A stretch of 64,000 bases of DNA from Euptelea pleiosperma (lineage: Eukaryota > Streptophyta > Magnoliopsida > Ranunculales > Eupteleaceae). Made by a program: the position numbers and the translations under genes. Positions 22,346 through 34,018 of this stretch are shown in pieces (position 1 is the stretch's first letter; every line of letters starts with the position of its first letter). The DNA is taken from NCBI GenBank assembly GCA_035048495.1, contig CM068546.1, positions 15,072,435 to 15,136,434 of the forward strand, written 5' to 3'. The notes under the pieces are model-generated. The model was given only the letters and a program-made list of their open reading frames with translations. It did not search any database and was not told where the DNA came from.

Positions 22346-23968
22346 CTTGACAGGAAAAGTTCCTGGTAGAAGCTTTGTCGTAAGTAGTTCTCTTAGACGA
22401 CGGATTGCCTTGACCTTGTTTGCAAGAATGTCAAGCAAAGGCAAGAGTTCTTCAGTTTGGAGCGGGAAGTTGGGAGAAAGCCAGAGAATAGGTCTCAATC
22501 CTTTCTTGTATTCGCTCTCGCGGTTGCCTTCCTTGCGTCGATGTCCGCTCTCAGAACTCACAGGCATAGACTTTCTCGTATCCCTTCCTCTACGGAGTTC
22601 GTCCCCCCTTACAGCAACCTCTACGGAGTGCCTTCCCGGTTTGCTTTGAAACTTGGATGGAGAATCCCCAAGGAGATCGCTTACCTTCTCATCCACGCAG
22701 AGGGAACTTCTTGGCGGAGCCATCTTCTTTTGCCCATCGTGCTTGGAATCCCGCTTTCTCCAGCCACCAAACCACCCTCTCCTCTCCTGCTTAGCCTCAC
22801 CATTGCTGCAACTATGCACGTCTTCCATAGGGATTTCTCTTTGCTCATAGCAACTGTGCCGGTGGGCAATAAACCCATCAGGTAGACCATCCTCAGTTGT
22901 CAACTCTGAAGAATCCATTTTAAGGGCAACCTCCAACTGCCTCCTTTCATCCTCTGTCAAGAGGTCATCGTACCCCTCACTCTCCGTGTCATTCTCATTG
23001 CAAGATGAAAAGAACTCGTCGTCCGTCATAGCTCCAGGAACCCGCCTGGACTTGACGCTCACAACCACATTGTGCATATCGTACACCTTGGCCTTCCACT
23101 GGCCGACCATCTCCGCCTTCTCCTGCCTTCTCCATGTTAACTGCGGCAAGAGCACCGCCTGTGTTACATCAATCCCAGGCCTGAAGATATTAGTCTGAGA
23201 CATTGCAGTGACTTCTTGTTGAACCTCTGCTTCGGTGGCCTGTGAACCGGCACCATCCAGTGCATTCATCACCTCCTTATCCTTGTGTGAGATCATGCAG
23301 AGTGAACCAGAAGGGACCTTCCCATCCTCAGACCCATCCCCAAGGAACAAAATACTCTGATCAGACCGTTGAATCCTGAAACCGTCAAAACCAGCCAAAG
23401 TCATATCTGCTCTCAAATTTGATCCCCTCTTCCAAATCTTGTATGTGTCCGAAGGAGCAATCCGCGATATGAAAGGGATTACAGAGCTCTCAAAGTGAAA
23501 CGTGATCTCCATGTAGAAATCCCTCATCCTCCTCATAGTCCCTATTAGTCGAGGAAGCCTACGACACCATTTAGCCCATGCCAACGGCTGGTAATGCCGA
23601 ACAATTATCATAGCGATACCTTCTTCCCTGTTACAAATTGCTTCCTGGAGAGGGCTCCATCCCTGTTCATTCTGCAAGCTCCAGTCCGCCCCTCCAACCA
23701 TCAACATCTCAGTCGCAGTCTCATCCCCAAGTTTGACAGCCAGGTGTAGAGGGGTCTCCCGGTTAGGGACGTCCCGGCGGTCGATCACAGCAGAGATGGC
23801 GTCTGCCTTCTCTTCCTCTGCAATTGAAGCTGCCTCAGTGCGAATCTCGGCGGGGTTGCAGAGCCGTGGGAGGCCAGCCAGTATCCGCCTGAGACCAGCA
23901 TAATCCCTTATGGCTACAGCCTTATGCACAGGGCTGTGAGCGTATTTCGAAACATCAATTCCCGCCAT
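22346..23968 (-). CDS. Ankyrin repeat / GPCR-chaperone-type protein (ANKRD13-like), exon 1
   Basis: This 1623-bp exon encodes residues 1-541 of a 657-residue protein completed by 8251-8601. It starts MAGIDVSKYAHSPVHKAVA, the usual N-terminus of plant members. Ankyrin repeats lie at about residues 11-40 and 69-126 (ETPLHLAVKLGD, GWSPLQEAI). The GPCR-chaperone domain begins around residue 150 (FYMEITFHFESSVIPFISRI) and continues past 300 (FRPGIDVTQAVLLPQLTWRR). A charged low-complexity region lies at about 335-490, then LSPNFPLQTEELLPLLDILA resumes the domain. No signal peptide or transmembrane helix is seen. Animal relatives are ER-associated chaperones; a similar role in plants is inference. 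The exon ends AAG/GTGAGT; reading through would add nine residues and a stop. No internal stop or frameshift, so the gene looks intact. Confidence 0.95.
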
Positions 23969-25210
23969 GTCTCAGAAGAATGTGGTCAATAAGAGCGTTC
24001 GATGCAATCAAACCCAATTCACAAACATCCAAAATAACTCGAACCAGGAATTAGAAAACCCTCCTTCCAAATCAATCGAATATGATGGACAAAGTCAGAC
24101 CCAGTTCAAAAGCATCTTCAAAAACCCAAACCGTCACCCAGAACGCAATTATGCCAGGAAACCCCCAAAATCAGCAGATAAAAACAAACCCAAAATTCAA
24201 AATCCACAGAAACAATACATCCCACAGATCCTTTCACCCAAATGAATCAGACCCAGTTCAAAAAACATCCAGAAAACACAGAAAATAACAGGAACCCACT
24301 AGGCCGGGCACCGGAGCGGATCCGAAATGAAGGAAACGAATCCGGACCGGTCCCAAAACAGAAACAAAAACCCAGAAATCTCACCTTCTTCTTCTTCTTT
24401 CTTCTTCTGTGTCCCAACTTCTTCTGTGTCACAAGGAATCAAATCGAACAACTCCAAAAAGGTCAAGCTTGAGAACCCCACCTATCTGTCCCTATTTCTC
24501 TCCTCTGAGAATAGAAAAAAGGGAAAATAAATAAACAAAGGAGAGATCCTTGTGATCCAATCCAGAACAGACAAACAGCAAGAACATGCATGTGGGGGGG
24601 AAGAAAGAATAAAAGAAATGAAAAGATGCAGAATCAAGAAAGGAATGCAAGAAAGAAACAAAACCCCACCATACAACCAAAACCCAAAGGCAAAACTGTG
24701 TATTATGTAGATGTTTGTAAAAAGAAAGAAAGAAGAAGAATAAAAAAGGATAACAGAGGAATAAAGAAAAAAAAGAAATATCAACAACTTCCAAGTCTTC
24801 AAGAGAGAGAAAGAGAGTTACCTCTCTCTCTCTCTCTCTCTAGTCTTTTCTCTTTCTTTACTACCGCAAAAGAGAGAAAAGAAAAATGAAATGGGTCATT
24901 GCGACATGTCTGCTTGAAGTTGAATGAGGGGATGGGTTCCATTTCACCTTTTAATGGATAAAAGAAGAAAGGAGACAGAAATGAATTTTAGAGAGAGAGA
25001 GAGAGATTTGTAAAAGGGGAAAGAAAATAGGGCATGTGGTAGAGGGAAGTGGGAACAGGGAACTATCTTTCCTATTTCCTTTGTTTTTCCTTGATCCTTG
25101 TATTATACACATGGGTGGATTTTTTACATACCACCCCCATGTTATCTTTAAAATTTTGACATATTCCTCAAATTTAAAAAAGTTAATATATCCCATCATC
25201 CAATCCACTA
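23969..25210 (-). promoter_or_regulatory. Promoter and 5' leader region of the ankyrin gene
   Basis: No ORF of interest lies here. A purine-rich leader piece ends AAGAAG/GTGAGA at 24,384, a plausible 5' UTR donor, but no strong acceptor stands out before the ATG. Two CT/GA dinucleotide runs lie at about 24,822-24,842 and 24,992-25,008, as is common near plant start sites. TATAATA at about 25,104-25,110 (minus) is a weak TATA candidate. Confidence 0.45.
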
Positions 25211-25325
25211 TTTATGACCGTCATTGACCCAAATTGACTACGATAACTTTTTCTTAGAAAGGATAAAACTACCTGTAACCCCAAGGTTTGAGTGATGATG
25301 GCCATGACTAGGCTCCAGATAGCAA

Positions 25326-25796
25326 GAGGTTTTGAGCAAGGTTTAAAAAACGGCCGTTATTTTCTGGAAAATTTTGTGAAAAAAACGGCCGTTATTTTCA
25401 TTTTTTTACGTTATTTTTCCGTTATTTTCTTTTTTTGAAATTTTGAAATTCAAATTTTAAATTTCAAAATTTGAATTTCAGCGCCATTTTTTCTGTTATT
25501 TCCGTTATTTTTTCCATTTTTGCCCCTGTGCATTTTTTTCGTTATAATGGCCGCTATAACGGAAAAAACGGTAACGACCCCAGTCCGTTATACCGTTATA
25601 ACGGTCCCTTTAAAACCTTGGTTTTGAGTTCAACTCTCCTTGGAACACACACACACACCCCCCCCCCGGAAGAGTAGCAATAAGTGGCCCACTCCACATC
25701 AAACTCTTCCAAAACACTTGGCACATGTGGAGGGGTAACTAACGTGTCATAGGGGAACTAGTCGGATAAGCCCGGAGACCCTTGGTTTCAAAAAAA
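25326..25796 (+). mobile_element. SINE-like repeat, copy 2, interrupted by a MITE
   Basis: The pieces GAGGTTTTGAG (up to 25,336) and TTCAACTCTCCTTGG... to GGTTTCAAAAAAATAAG (to about 25,796) match copy 1 at 10,138-10,328. The MITE at 25,337-25,620 splits it and duplicated GTTTTGAG. It contains a CA/C microsatellite at about 25,647-25,668. Confidence 0.5.
25337..25620. mobile_element. hAT-like MITE (284 bp), TSD GTTTTGAG
   Basis: Ends CAAGGTTTAAAA and TTTAAAACCTTG are inverted, and a perfect 8-bp duplication GTTTTGAG flanks them (25,329-25,336, 25,621-25,628). The interior is built of AACGGCCGTTAT and CGTTATAACGG-type self-complementary blocks. No ORF. Confidence 0.85.
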
Positions 25797-26082
25797 TAAG
25801 TAAAACTACTTATTTGTTCAGCTTTAGATCACATAAACATGTGAGTTTTGGTTGAAACCCTAAACTCAAATCAAACAACTTGACTAGTAACAGGACTCTA
25901 GTAGGTTGGTTCAATGATAGGCAATGAACCTACTGAAGTCTTGTGACCAGTTAATTACCACTTCGATGAACAATTTGAAAACCCAAACAAAAGAGAATAA
26001 TGTTAAAACAATAAAGCTGGGTTATTTTTCACCTTTTGAAACTTTATTCTTTTCATATAAATCTTGTTTCTTCATGTCTGTA

Positions 26083-26515
26083 ATCTATATAACAAAACAT
26101 AGCGGTTGTCTCCCCCTCTTATTGGCTTCATATATCCAAGGGCCCATATCAACCCTTACATAAAATAAAATTTAGACGGTTGGATTAATTTAACAGGAAA
26201 ATTGTCTCCCCACTTATACCCCTCTTATCGGCTTCACAAATGATGGCCGAGATCTTATCCCCCAAATGGACTATGGATCTCAACCACTCACACCCGATTT
26301 TGGGAAATGCTTTGTAGGGGAGTGCCGAGGGCACGGGCCACCCACTATACATCTATACAACAAAACAGAGAAGTCACTTATCCCCCCTCTTATCGGCTTT
26401 ACAAAGGATGGCCGAGATCTTATCACCCTAAACGGATGGTGGATCTAAGCCACTCACACCCGATTTTGGCAAACACTTTGTTGGAGAGTGCCGTAGGCAC
26501 GGGCCACCTAGCTAC
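26083..26515 (+). mobile_element. Helitron-like non-autonomous pair (tentative)
   Basis: Two tandem units share TCTATA(T/C)AACAAAACA heads, CCTCTTATCGGCTT, GATGGCCGAGATCTTATC, CACTCACACCCGATTTTGG and tails GAGTGCCG...GGCACGGGCCACC. The second tail forms a short GTGCC/GGCAC hairpin a few bases before CTAG, the arrangement of Helitron 3' ends. The first tail runs directly into the second head. No Rep/helicase coding sequence. Confidence 0.5.
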
Positions 26516-26776
26516 TAGTTTTCTATTAATCTCCTTAAAACCCAATAGCTTATCCTATACACCATCACCCAACTCATTTTCTTCATTGTTAGTCAATTTG
26601 GGTCATTGGCGATCATAAATGGTGGATTGGATGGGTATGTCGGCTTTTTCGAATTGATGTGTTTGTTTGGTGTTATAAGTGTTCTACAATATTTTTTTTC
26701 TCCACATAACAGATCTTTAAAATAGTTCTTATTTTACACACACACACACACAAAAATAAATAAAAAAACATAGACA

Positions 26777-27480
26777 CCAAGGTTCGAAAGGGTCTGTTAT
26801 GACAGCATAACGAGTAACCCTTATGACTGTTATAATGGCCGTTATAGTCGGTCGAAAAACAGTCAAATCTTTTATATTTTATTAGTTTTATGAATTTGTT
26901 TCTCAACTAAACATAAATAATGGTGTAAAATAATTTGTTAAGTAAGGGCTTTTAATGTTCAAATACTAAGGTTTAAAAAGGGTATAAAGATTCAAAAGTT
27001 GTTTTTATTTTTATTTTTAATTTTGTTGAAATCATTTTTCAAATAAAAATAAATAGTGTAAAGTAACAAATTTATATTTAATGTTTCTTAACGTTAAATA
27101 CTAACTAACGTTATGTGTTTGGAACGTTACCATTACAATAGCCATGATAACGCCATTATAAACGTCTTTTTTAGACAATGCAACACACTTTTATTATAAC
27201 TTAAATCTAATTTCATACTTAATGACAAAGTAATTCAAACCAAGGTTTAAAAGGGGCCATTATAACAGTATAAGGGACTGGAGGCGTTACCGTTTTTTCC
27301 GTTATAACGAATTGTAACACTCAGGGGCAAAAATGAAAAATAATGGGAAAATAACGGGAAAAATGGCGCTACCGTTATAATTTACTTTTTAATATAAGGA
27401 GCGTTATTGCAGTCGTTACGGTCGTATAACGGTAATGTCCACTACCGTTATCGGCATTATAATGTCCCCTTAAAGTTTAA
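26777..27480. repeat. Two degenerate relatives of the CAAGGTTT MITE family
   Basis: CAAGGTT heads at 26,777 and 27,241 are followed by GTTATGACAG/ATTATAACAG and CGTTATAACG-type blocks. The right ends are decayed (CCCCTTAAAG near 27,470) and target duplications are not clear. A CA microsatellite lies at about 26,738-26,753. Confidence 0.5.
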
Positions 27481-27949
27481 ACTTTCGCTTGATCCACCAT
27501 TTGTTGGAGCCATCATATGAGATTATTAGGTCAAATGATGTTCATAACCATTCAATTGAAGGGGTATTATTTGGGACAACTGTAAAATTTTAGTGAAAAG
27601 CTCAAAGGAAAGGAAAAGGGCAAAAAAAAAACAAAATTATGGTCTAAGTCAACTTTGATCAAATTAATGTCAACATCATATCAATTGCATTTCTTTTTTG
27701 ATGTGCGAAGAAGAAATGGTCAACGGTATACGAAGTCTACAGGTCGATTGTTATGCTTATCTGGGAAATTTTGATCAACACGCAACGCGTGAACCAAGAG
27801 AGTCATGCAATGCTGTACCACGTGTCACACTTTTGGAGACCACCGACTCAGGATGTTTTGCCCATTTATGGTGAATCATTCTATGATGCAAAATTTAATT
27901 TGATGCAGATATCCCTCAAATTGCCATGTAATACACTCTTTTGGGCAGC

Positions 27950-28560
27950 CACCTGAATGTATCCTACGGCTAGAAATCACCCATCACAGTGATGATTTTT
28001 GGTGTGTAGGTCCACCAAATTGTGGACCAAACATTTAGTGGACCCAAAAGACCAATACATGGCAATTTGAGGGACTTCTGCATCTGAATCATAGGTTTTT
28101 TTTCCCGCCTATAGAGGTCTTGCACCAAAAATCAGCCTGATTAGTGATTTCTAACGGTTGTATTCGAGCCTTTTCATTTGTTGATTTTTGGCCTTCGGAT
28201 TCTAGCATTATTTGGGATACTCAAATCGAATGGCTAGAAATCAGCAATCTGGCTGCTTTTTTGTCTTTATATCCACCAAAGGTTGGGAAAACATACGAAT
28301 GGACTGTGGTCTCCAAGAGTGTGACACGTAGCACATAAAGCATTGCTGTCCGCCGTCAACGTTAATGACGGACCAAGTATGAGCCACGTGGCAGATTCTT
28401 AGAGGCCAATAACCATATGGATGTTTGGGCCGACGTACTAAAATTCGGCCTGATTAGTGATTTCTGTTATAAATCAATAATCAGGGTGATTTTTGGAATG
28501 TAAGTCCACCTAGGGATGGGCCAAACATCCATCCGGTCAATGGTCTCTGAGAGTGCTCCA
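27950..28560. repeat. Cluster of the GATTTTTGG...GTCCACC module
   Basis: At least three partial copies: plus orientation at about 27,970-28,020 and 28,470-28,540, inverted at about 28,120-28,150. A more diverged copy lies at 28,225-28,330. Shared blocks are TAGAAATCAC, GTGATTTTTGGTGTGTAGGTC and CAAACATCCAT. The inverted pair could fold into a hairpin. No coding sequence. Confidence 0.5.
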
Positions 28561-30185
28561 CGTCTCTCATAGTGTAGTCTCTCATCAAAGGTTTACTCGC
28601 TTTAAGGGGTCTCTTAGCCCTGAGATGGGACGGAATTGGATGGCGCATGCAAGTCATCTTGTGTGGTTCTGACCCCTCTTTATATTGTGGGACCAGGTTT
28701 TGTACAAGTGGCACATTTGCTCATCAACCAACCTGATGGCCAAGTGTTAAGACTGTTAGGTCACAAAATGGATGGGCCAACAACCCAAGCCGTTGATTGA
28801 GAGAGAAAAACATGGACGATCGGTCCAAACATTGGATGGTTAAGATTCTTCAGCAATCTAAATCGATGAGAAGGACAAGCACTTGTAAAGTAGGCATTTC
28901 TCATGGGGGGCCTGTGAAAAGAAATTAAGAAAACATTTGGTTTCCTTTTCTTACGGGGGGTGGTTTGATCTTTGTCGTACGCCACATGATATCCAAAGAT
29001 AGGCTTTCCTTCTATCAAGGGGAGTCAAAGATGCCTTTGTTCTTACTTTTCCTTCAAAGTGGTGAAAACTATGGTTCTAATTTTAGTGGGACCACAAATA
29101 CTTAATAGTTTTTGTGTTTTCTTCTCGAAAAATGAAGCATTAAAAAAGTGCACTTGAGGACCACCATCATCTTAACTGGGCCCAAACATTGATTTTATAC
29201 ACACACATCCTACTAACTCATGTGCCCTAATACCACCCTTTCAACTGGTCTGCCATTAGGGGGTGTCAATGGATACCTGATTAATCATACCCCATGGGAA
29301 CCGGTCCCTCGATTCTTGGATTAACTATTTTAGAACCAGACCCAAAAGAACCCAAAACTAATAGACTCATAACCAACCATATATAATAGTGCTAAAGATG
29401 TCAAATGGTTTCTCCAAATTGTTATGAAAATTATTATTTTTATTTTTATTTAGATTTTAAATACAACGTACAGATACCGATACCTAGGGTTGTAAATGGG
29501 TCGGGCCCATGGATTGTGACCTAAGATCTCAAGCTCGACCCTAGCCCTTAAGTGTGCTGGGCCTACTTAAATCCATTTTTATATTGAATTTAAAAAAAAA
29601 TCTAAAAATCCTAAAAATAAAAAAAAAAATCTATAAAAATTCAATAATATTATTGAATTTAAAATTTGTATACACAATGGACATTACAAAATCCAAGAAT
29701 AAGTGAATAATATAAAAAGAAAACTTATTAAATTTAAATTTTATAAAATCTCTTATAAATAAGTCAAGTATATCTATTCTAGGGGTGGAGAACTGCATCA
29801 TAATAAGTTGAGTACATTTCAACTAGGTTGGCACACACTCACTTATCTATCATGTTTACAAAGAATTTTTATATTTTCTATTAGAAAATATAACTCTATA
29901 AATAGGTTAAGTACATTTATTCTAGGAAAATATAAAAATTTATAACTCTATTCTTTTTATCCTCTACTCAAGAAATTCTTTGTCAATTTCATATTGATAT
30001 TTCTTTTTAGTTTTGAACCAATTCCTCAAGTATATGCAACAGTCGAATTCTTGCATTATTCAGCTAATATAGTCATCAAGTAGATTCTAAAGTAATTGTA
30101 AACATAATAACTGATAGTAGATCATTGGCCATATTAGAAATGAACATAAAATCTACTTTTTGTCCCTTCCACTATACCAAAATAT
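28561..30185. other. AT-rich intergenic stretch; no gene seen
   Basis: Short ORFs lack recognisable motifs. AGGGTTGTAAATGGGTCGGG at about 29,487 and GGGGGTGTCAATGGATACC at about 29,258 look like ends of small hAT-type repeats, without a confirmed partner end. Confidence 0.45.
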
Positions 30186-30830
30186 TAAAATCACTATCAT
30201 TTTCTTCGATCACAAGTTAATTAAAATAATACTGCAATTCAAATGATTTACTACTCGCAATAGAACAGTTTAAATGACCCTTAAGTATTTTTCACATTCC
30301 TTTTCTTGCTTGCTATAAACTAGAGGCAACTTCATTACTTGTTCATCCATTATTACATATTTGGGATTGATATTTTCAATAATATTAATAATGTTGATTT
30401 AAAATCACCATCATCTTCTTCGATCATGAGTTAATTAAAATAACACTATAATTCAAATGGTTAACTATTCGCAGTTGAACAGTTTAAATGACCCATAAGT
30501 ATTTTTCACGTTTCATCTCGTGTTTGCGACGAACTAGAGGTAACTTCATTACTTGTTCATCCATTATTATTTATTTGGGATTGATAGTCTCAATATTATT
30601 CTTAAAGTTGATTTAAAATCACCATCTTCTTCAATCATGAGTTACTTAAAATAACACTGTAATTCAAATGATTTAATACTCGGATTAAAACGGTTTAAAT
30701 AACTCTTGAGTATTTTCCACATTCCATCTCCTACTTGCACCGAACTTGAGGCAACATCATTACTTGTTCCTCCATTACTACCTATTTGGGATTAATATTC
30801 TCAAATAATATTCTTAATGTTGATTTGTTT
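30186..30830. repeat. Three-copy tandem repeat of about 214 bp
   Basis: Units start at about 30,186, 30,400 and 30,614 with AAAATCAC(T/C)ATC. They share AGTTAATTAAAATAA or a variant, TTCAAATG, GTTTAAAT, AGTATTTT, ATTACTTGTTC and TTTGGGATT. Stops fill all frames. The period is near that of satellite monomers, but three copies may be only a local duplication. Confidence 0.75.
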
Positions 30831-31769
30831 CATATAAATGTTCAGTATCAATACCACTATTAATTAATACCTACACTTTGATAAGAACATTCTATCAAAA
30901 TCTCTAATCTTCCTAATTTAAACCTAGGGTATATATTACAGTCTAATTTGAAAAGTATAAGCTTGTCTCCAATATTTTTTAAATTAAGTTCTATTTCATT
31001 ATAAATTTCATTAAACTTAAGGTTTATTCAGTTAAGCTAATATTAACTAATTAACGTAATACTTGACATGAGTTGCATAATAAACTTTAGAAAATAATTT
31101 TTTGAATTATAAAAAATTTAAAAAAAATCTTTAATTATTATTGCCAAATTCAAATCATCATTCGCTAGTTTATATTAATAATGTTTTCTTAAAAAAATCT
31201 TAATTATTTATTGATAAAGAATTTATGCGTTTAACATCAAATACATGGAATTCTATTCCATTTATAAGTAATTTCTTATTTTTTGCATTTATGATTTTGT
31301 ACACCATATGAAATTCTTTATATCTAGAGTACAAACTAAAACTATATATTGTATGTCTAATATCTTTCATAGTTGATTTCAATACTTTTAACTTATCTTT
31401 TGCAATTAAATTAAATATAGGGTAATTTAGTGTTACCCCCCTTAGGTTGCAAAACTAATTTGTATGACCTCCCTGCACTTTGCAACAACCGTGATACCCC
31501 CTTTGACTAAGTCAGTCATTGTTGAATAACAGGGCAAAATACATGTCCCCTTCCTTTAATAGTTAAATGTCTAAAGTGCCCTTTATTAAGTCTATCTCGA
31601 TCGATCTCACCCAGCACCTCTATTTTATCTCTTCTGTTCTTCTGTTAATATCCATGCTTAGAAGGCTAAAAATGTAAGAACTGATTGCGGAACGATGAAG
31701 TCGAGGAGGGAGAATTGAGTTTGGGGAGGGGACCAAAGGGAGAGGTGGAGAATGATGTCACAAGCTATT

Positions 31770-32270
31770 TCATGTGTCCCCCAAAGAAGATTGGATTTGA
31801 CTTGTGAGAGCATTGCCTGACAATTTGAGAAAATAGAATGACGGGAGGTTTCGTTTTACTTTTGGGATTTCACCTGTGAAACTGTCGTTTGAGAAGCCAA
31901 TAGAGGTGAAGACTATTAGGATCTTCACCATCTCCATTTCTAGCCCTTTGATTGTAATAGTTGTTGCATCTTGATAATACAATTAGGTAAGTTCTGAAGC
32001 TTTATCTTTGACTTCTCTTCGTCCTCTTCGACCATCATTTCTTTCCACTTCAAGAAGCATTCCAAAGGAAGTTTACCTGTAAAGTTGTTGAAGAGAGGTC
32101 AACAATTTGCAGAATCCGGAAGGTGTTATTGGTTTCTAGATTGATAATTATGCCATGGAATTTGTTGGATCATAGAACAAGGACCCGCAAATTAGAAAGA
32201 CTCCCCAACTAGAATGAAAACCTATGATCTATTTAATTGTTCCCAATGTCTGTAACCTCTAGCATTTGAG
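31770..32270 (-). pseudogene. LRR receptor-like protein (RLP) fragment
   Basis: The open piece 31,770-31,982 reads YQDATTITIKGLEMEMVKIL, then FTGEIP and LKLSGNALTSQI. This is the signature C-terminal LRR region of plant receptor-like proteins of the Cf-9/RLP12 kind, which sense apoplastic ligands. Upstream, in other frames, RILQIVDLSS and KWKEMMVEEDEE are readable (about 32,020-32,130), and further LRR-like residues at about 32,130-32,270. Frameshifts and stops separate the pieces. The frame ends early in SSLGDT, before the transmembrane segment. A dead relic is the best reading; the rest of the gene is not in the window. Confidence 0.7.
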
Positions 32271-33564
32271 AATTGCAGACAAGGAACTGAGTTCTTACAA
32301 GCATGAATACATTGATGAAAAGAACCATGGAATAGAGTACTCTTCTAGAACTTTGGTGAAAAATCTTGGTACTAAGTTACAAAGGATTTCTAATGACAGT
32401 AATTGCTTTGGCTACTCAGAGAAGTGCAATTCACGCTTGTTAGTGGATATCTCACAGAATTTCTTCTTCTTCATCAAGGGTACCTTCCTCGAGCAGGTAT
32501 TATTCTAAGAACTGAAGTCCGTTCGCATTGAGCGATTCGCACATGATCAATCTTGGATTCTTAGTCGAGATCGAAGCGAAGAGCAGAGATGAGTTTAGGA
32601 AAATAGAGTAGGTGATATTCGCTCAAAAGTGCTTATTTTAAGCAATTATCCTTTTAGCGTTATTGCATTCTCCTACGTAAAATGCTCTATTTATCTACTT
32701 TTCTACGTAATAGTCTCTTCTGTTGCGTAGAACACACTTTTCTGAACGAAATGGTATATTTGCATGCATTAAACACATTTTCGGAAGTCTAGATATTAAG
32801 CCGTTCTGATAAAGTCTCATTACACGCTTCTTCTGTCGCAGGAAACCCCGATGGGACGATTCTCAAGACTTGTGGGCCCAAATCGATCATGAAAGCCCAT
32901 TATCAAAGCTTAAAGAGCCCACATGCTATGACTAGAAGATATGGGCCAAATATGGGCTGAATAAGAGGACCAAAAAGCCGGCCCAAAGAACGAAGAGAGC
33001 AGGAGAGCCAATGACCAAGAGACGGACCAAAGCGTTTAAAGCCACATGAGTCAGCAAAGAATGATAGTCGACTCTACTGGAGAAGCGTGAGGATGGTCAC
33101 AGTGAAGACCAGGGTTCCAGACCCTCCGCCAGTGCTTTTCTCTCTATTTTCTGATACTTTCTCTCTCATCTCTCCTTATTCTCTCTCTCTCTTCATCTCC
33201 CGGTCCTCGAATCTACTGACCTAACCCCAGAACTCCTGCCCATCGGCTCTATCTCATCTCCCTTAGCTTTCTGACCGTTGGATCTTCAATCGGACCGTTG
33301 GATCTCTCTAGATCCGTCGATCTACCAATCTGGGTCCCAATCAAGTCACCATCCATCCGATCGCCATCAGACTGTCTGTCACATCATCTTGTGAGACGAT
33401 GGACATCATCAATCCATGTGGGCCAGTAGCCGGGTCCATCATCATCGACCCGCTGTCCGACCAGTTAGTGGACCCCGTGAATTTCAAAATAATTTTAATT
33501 AAATTTTAAAAAATGGGGAGTCCACTAAATGGAAACATTCCCCAAAGAAAAGTAGCATTTTACT

Positions 33565-33568
<4 letters not shown>

Positions 33569-33616
<48 letters not shown>

Positions 33617-33620
33617 TTAT
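33569..33620. repeat. TA microsatellite followed by a T-run in the Athila LTR
   Basis: About 15 TA dinucleotides (33,569-33,599) run into about 20 T. The inverted sister LTR has the matching A-run and AT repeat at about 57,590-57,640. Confidence 0.85.
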
Positions 33621-33815
33621 TTCAAAAATTCCCTAATTTCCATTAATGGAAACTAGAGAGCTTTAAAAGGGGAAGGAGAGGGGTTCGTTCGAACCCTAAT
33701 CCCCCTTTAATCTTTTTCCCCATCTCCCCCTATCAATCTCGGAGGTTCTCCTTCTCTTCTCCCTTCCCTTTCTTCTTTTTTCTTCTTTTCTTCTTCTTCT
33801 TCCTCCTCCATCTTC

Positions 33816-33866
33816 GCCGGAGTTGCAGGCAGCAACTCCGGCCATCTGGTCCTCTTCCTCCTCCTC

Positions 33867-33897
<31 letters not shown>

Positions 33898-34018
33898 TTC
33901 TTCTTCTTCTTCTTCTTCTTCTTCTTCTTCTTCTTCTTCTTCTTTTTCTTCTTCTCATTTTTTTTATTTTTGTTTTCGTTTTCCCGTTTTGTACCGGAGT
34001 TGCAGCCTGCAACTCCGG
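33816..34018. repeat. Two perfect hairpins and a CTT microsatellite in the Athila LTR
   Basis: At 33,816-33,842, GCCGGAGTTGC and its exact complement enclose a 5-base loop. At 33,994-34,018, CCGGAGTTGCA and its complement enclose GCC. Between them a CTT run of about 30 units (33,868-33,953) creates artificial poly-Arg and poly-Phe frames. The sister LTR keeps the first hairpin at 57,368-57,394 and a decayed second one at about 57,211-57,236. Confidence 0.8.

Noticed and set aside
22335..22885. Plus-strand ORFs opposite the ankyrin exon
   Set aside because: They mirror the coding strand of a clearly conserved gene.
24242..24802. Several 60-106-codon ORFs in both strands upstream of the ankyrin gene
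   Set aside because: They are K/N- or F/S-rich frames from purine-rich leader and promoter sequence, overlapping each other without homology.
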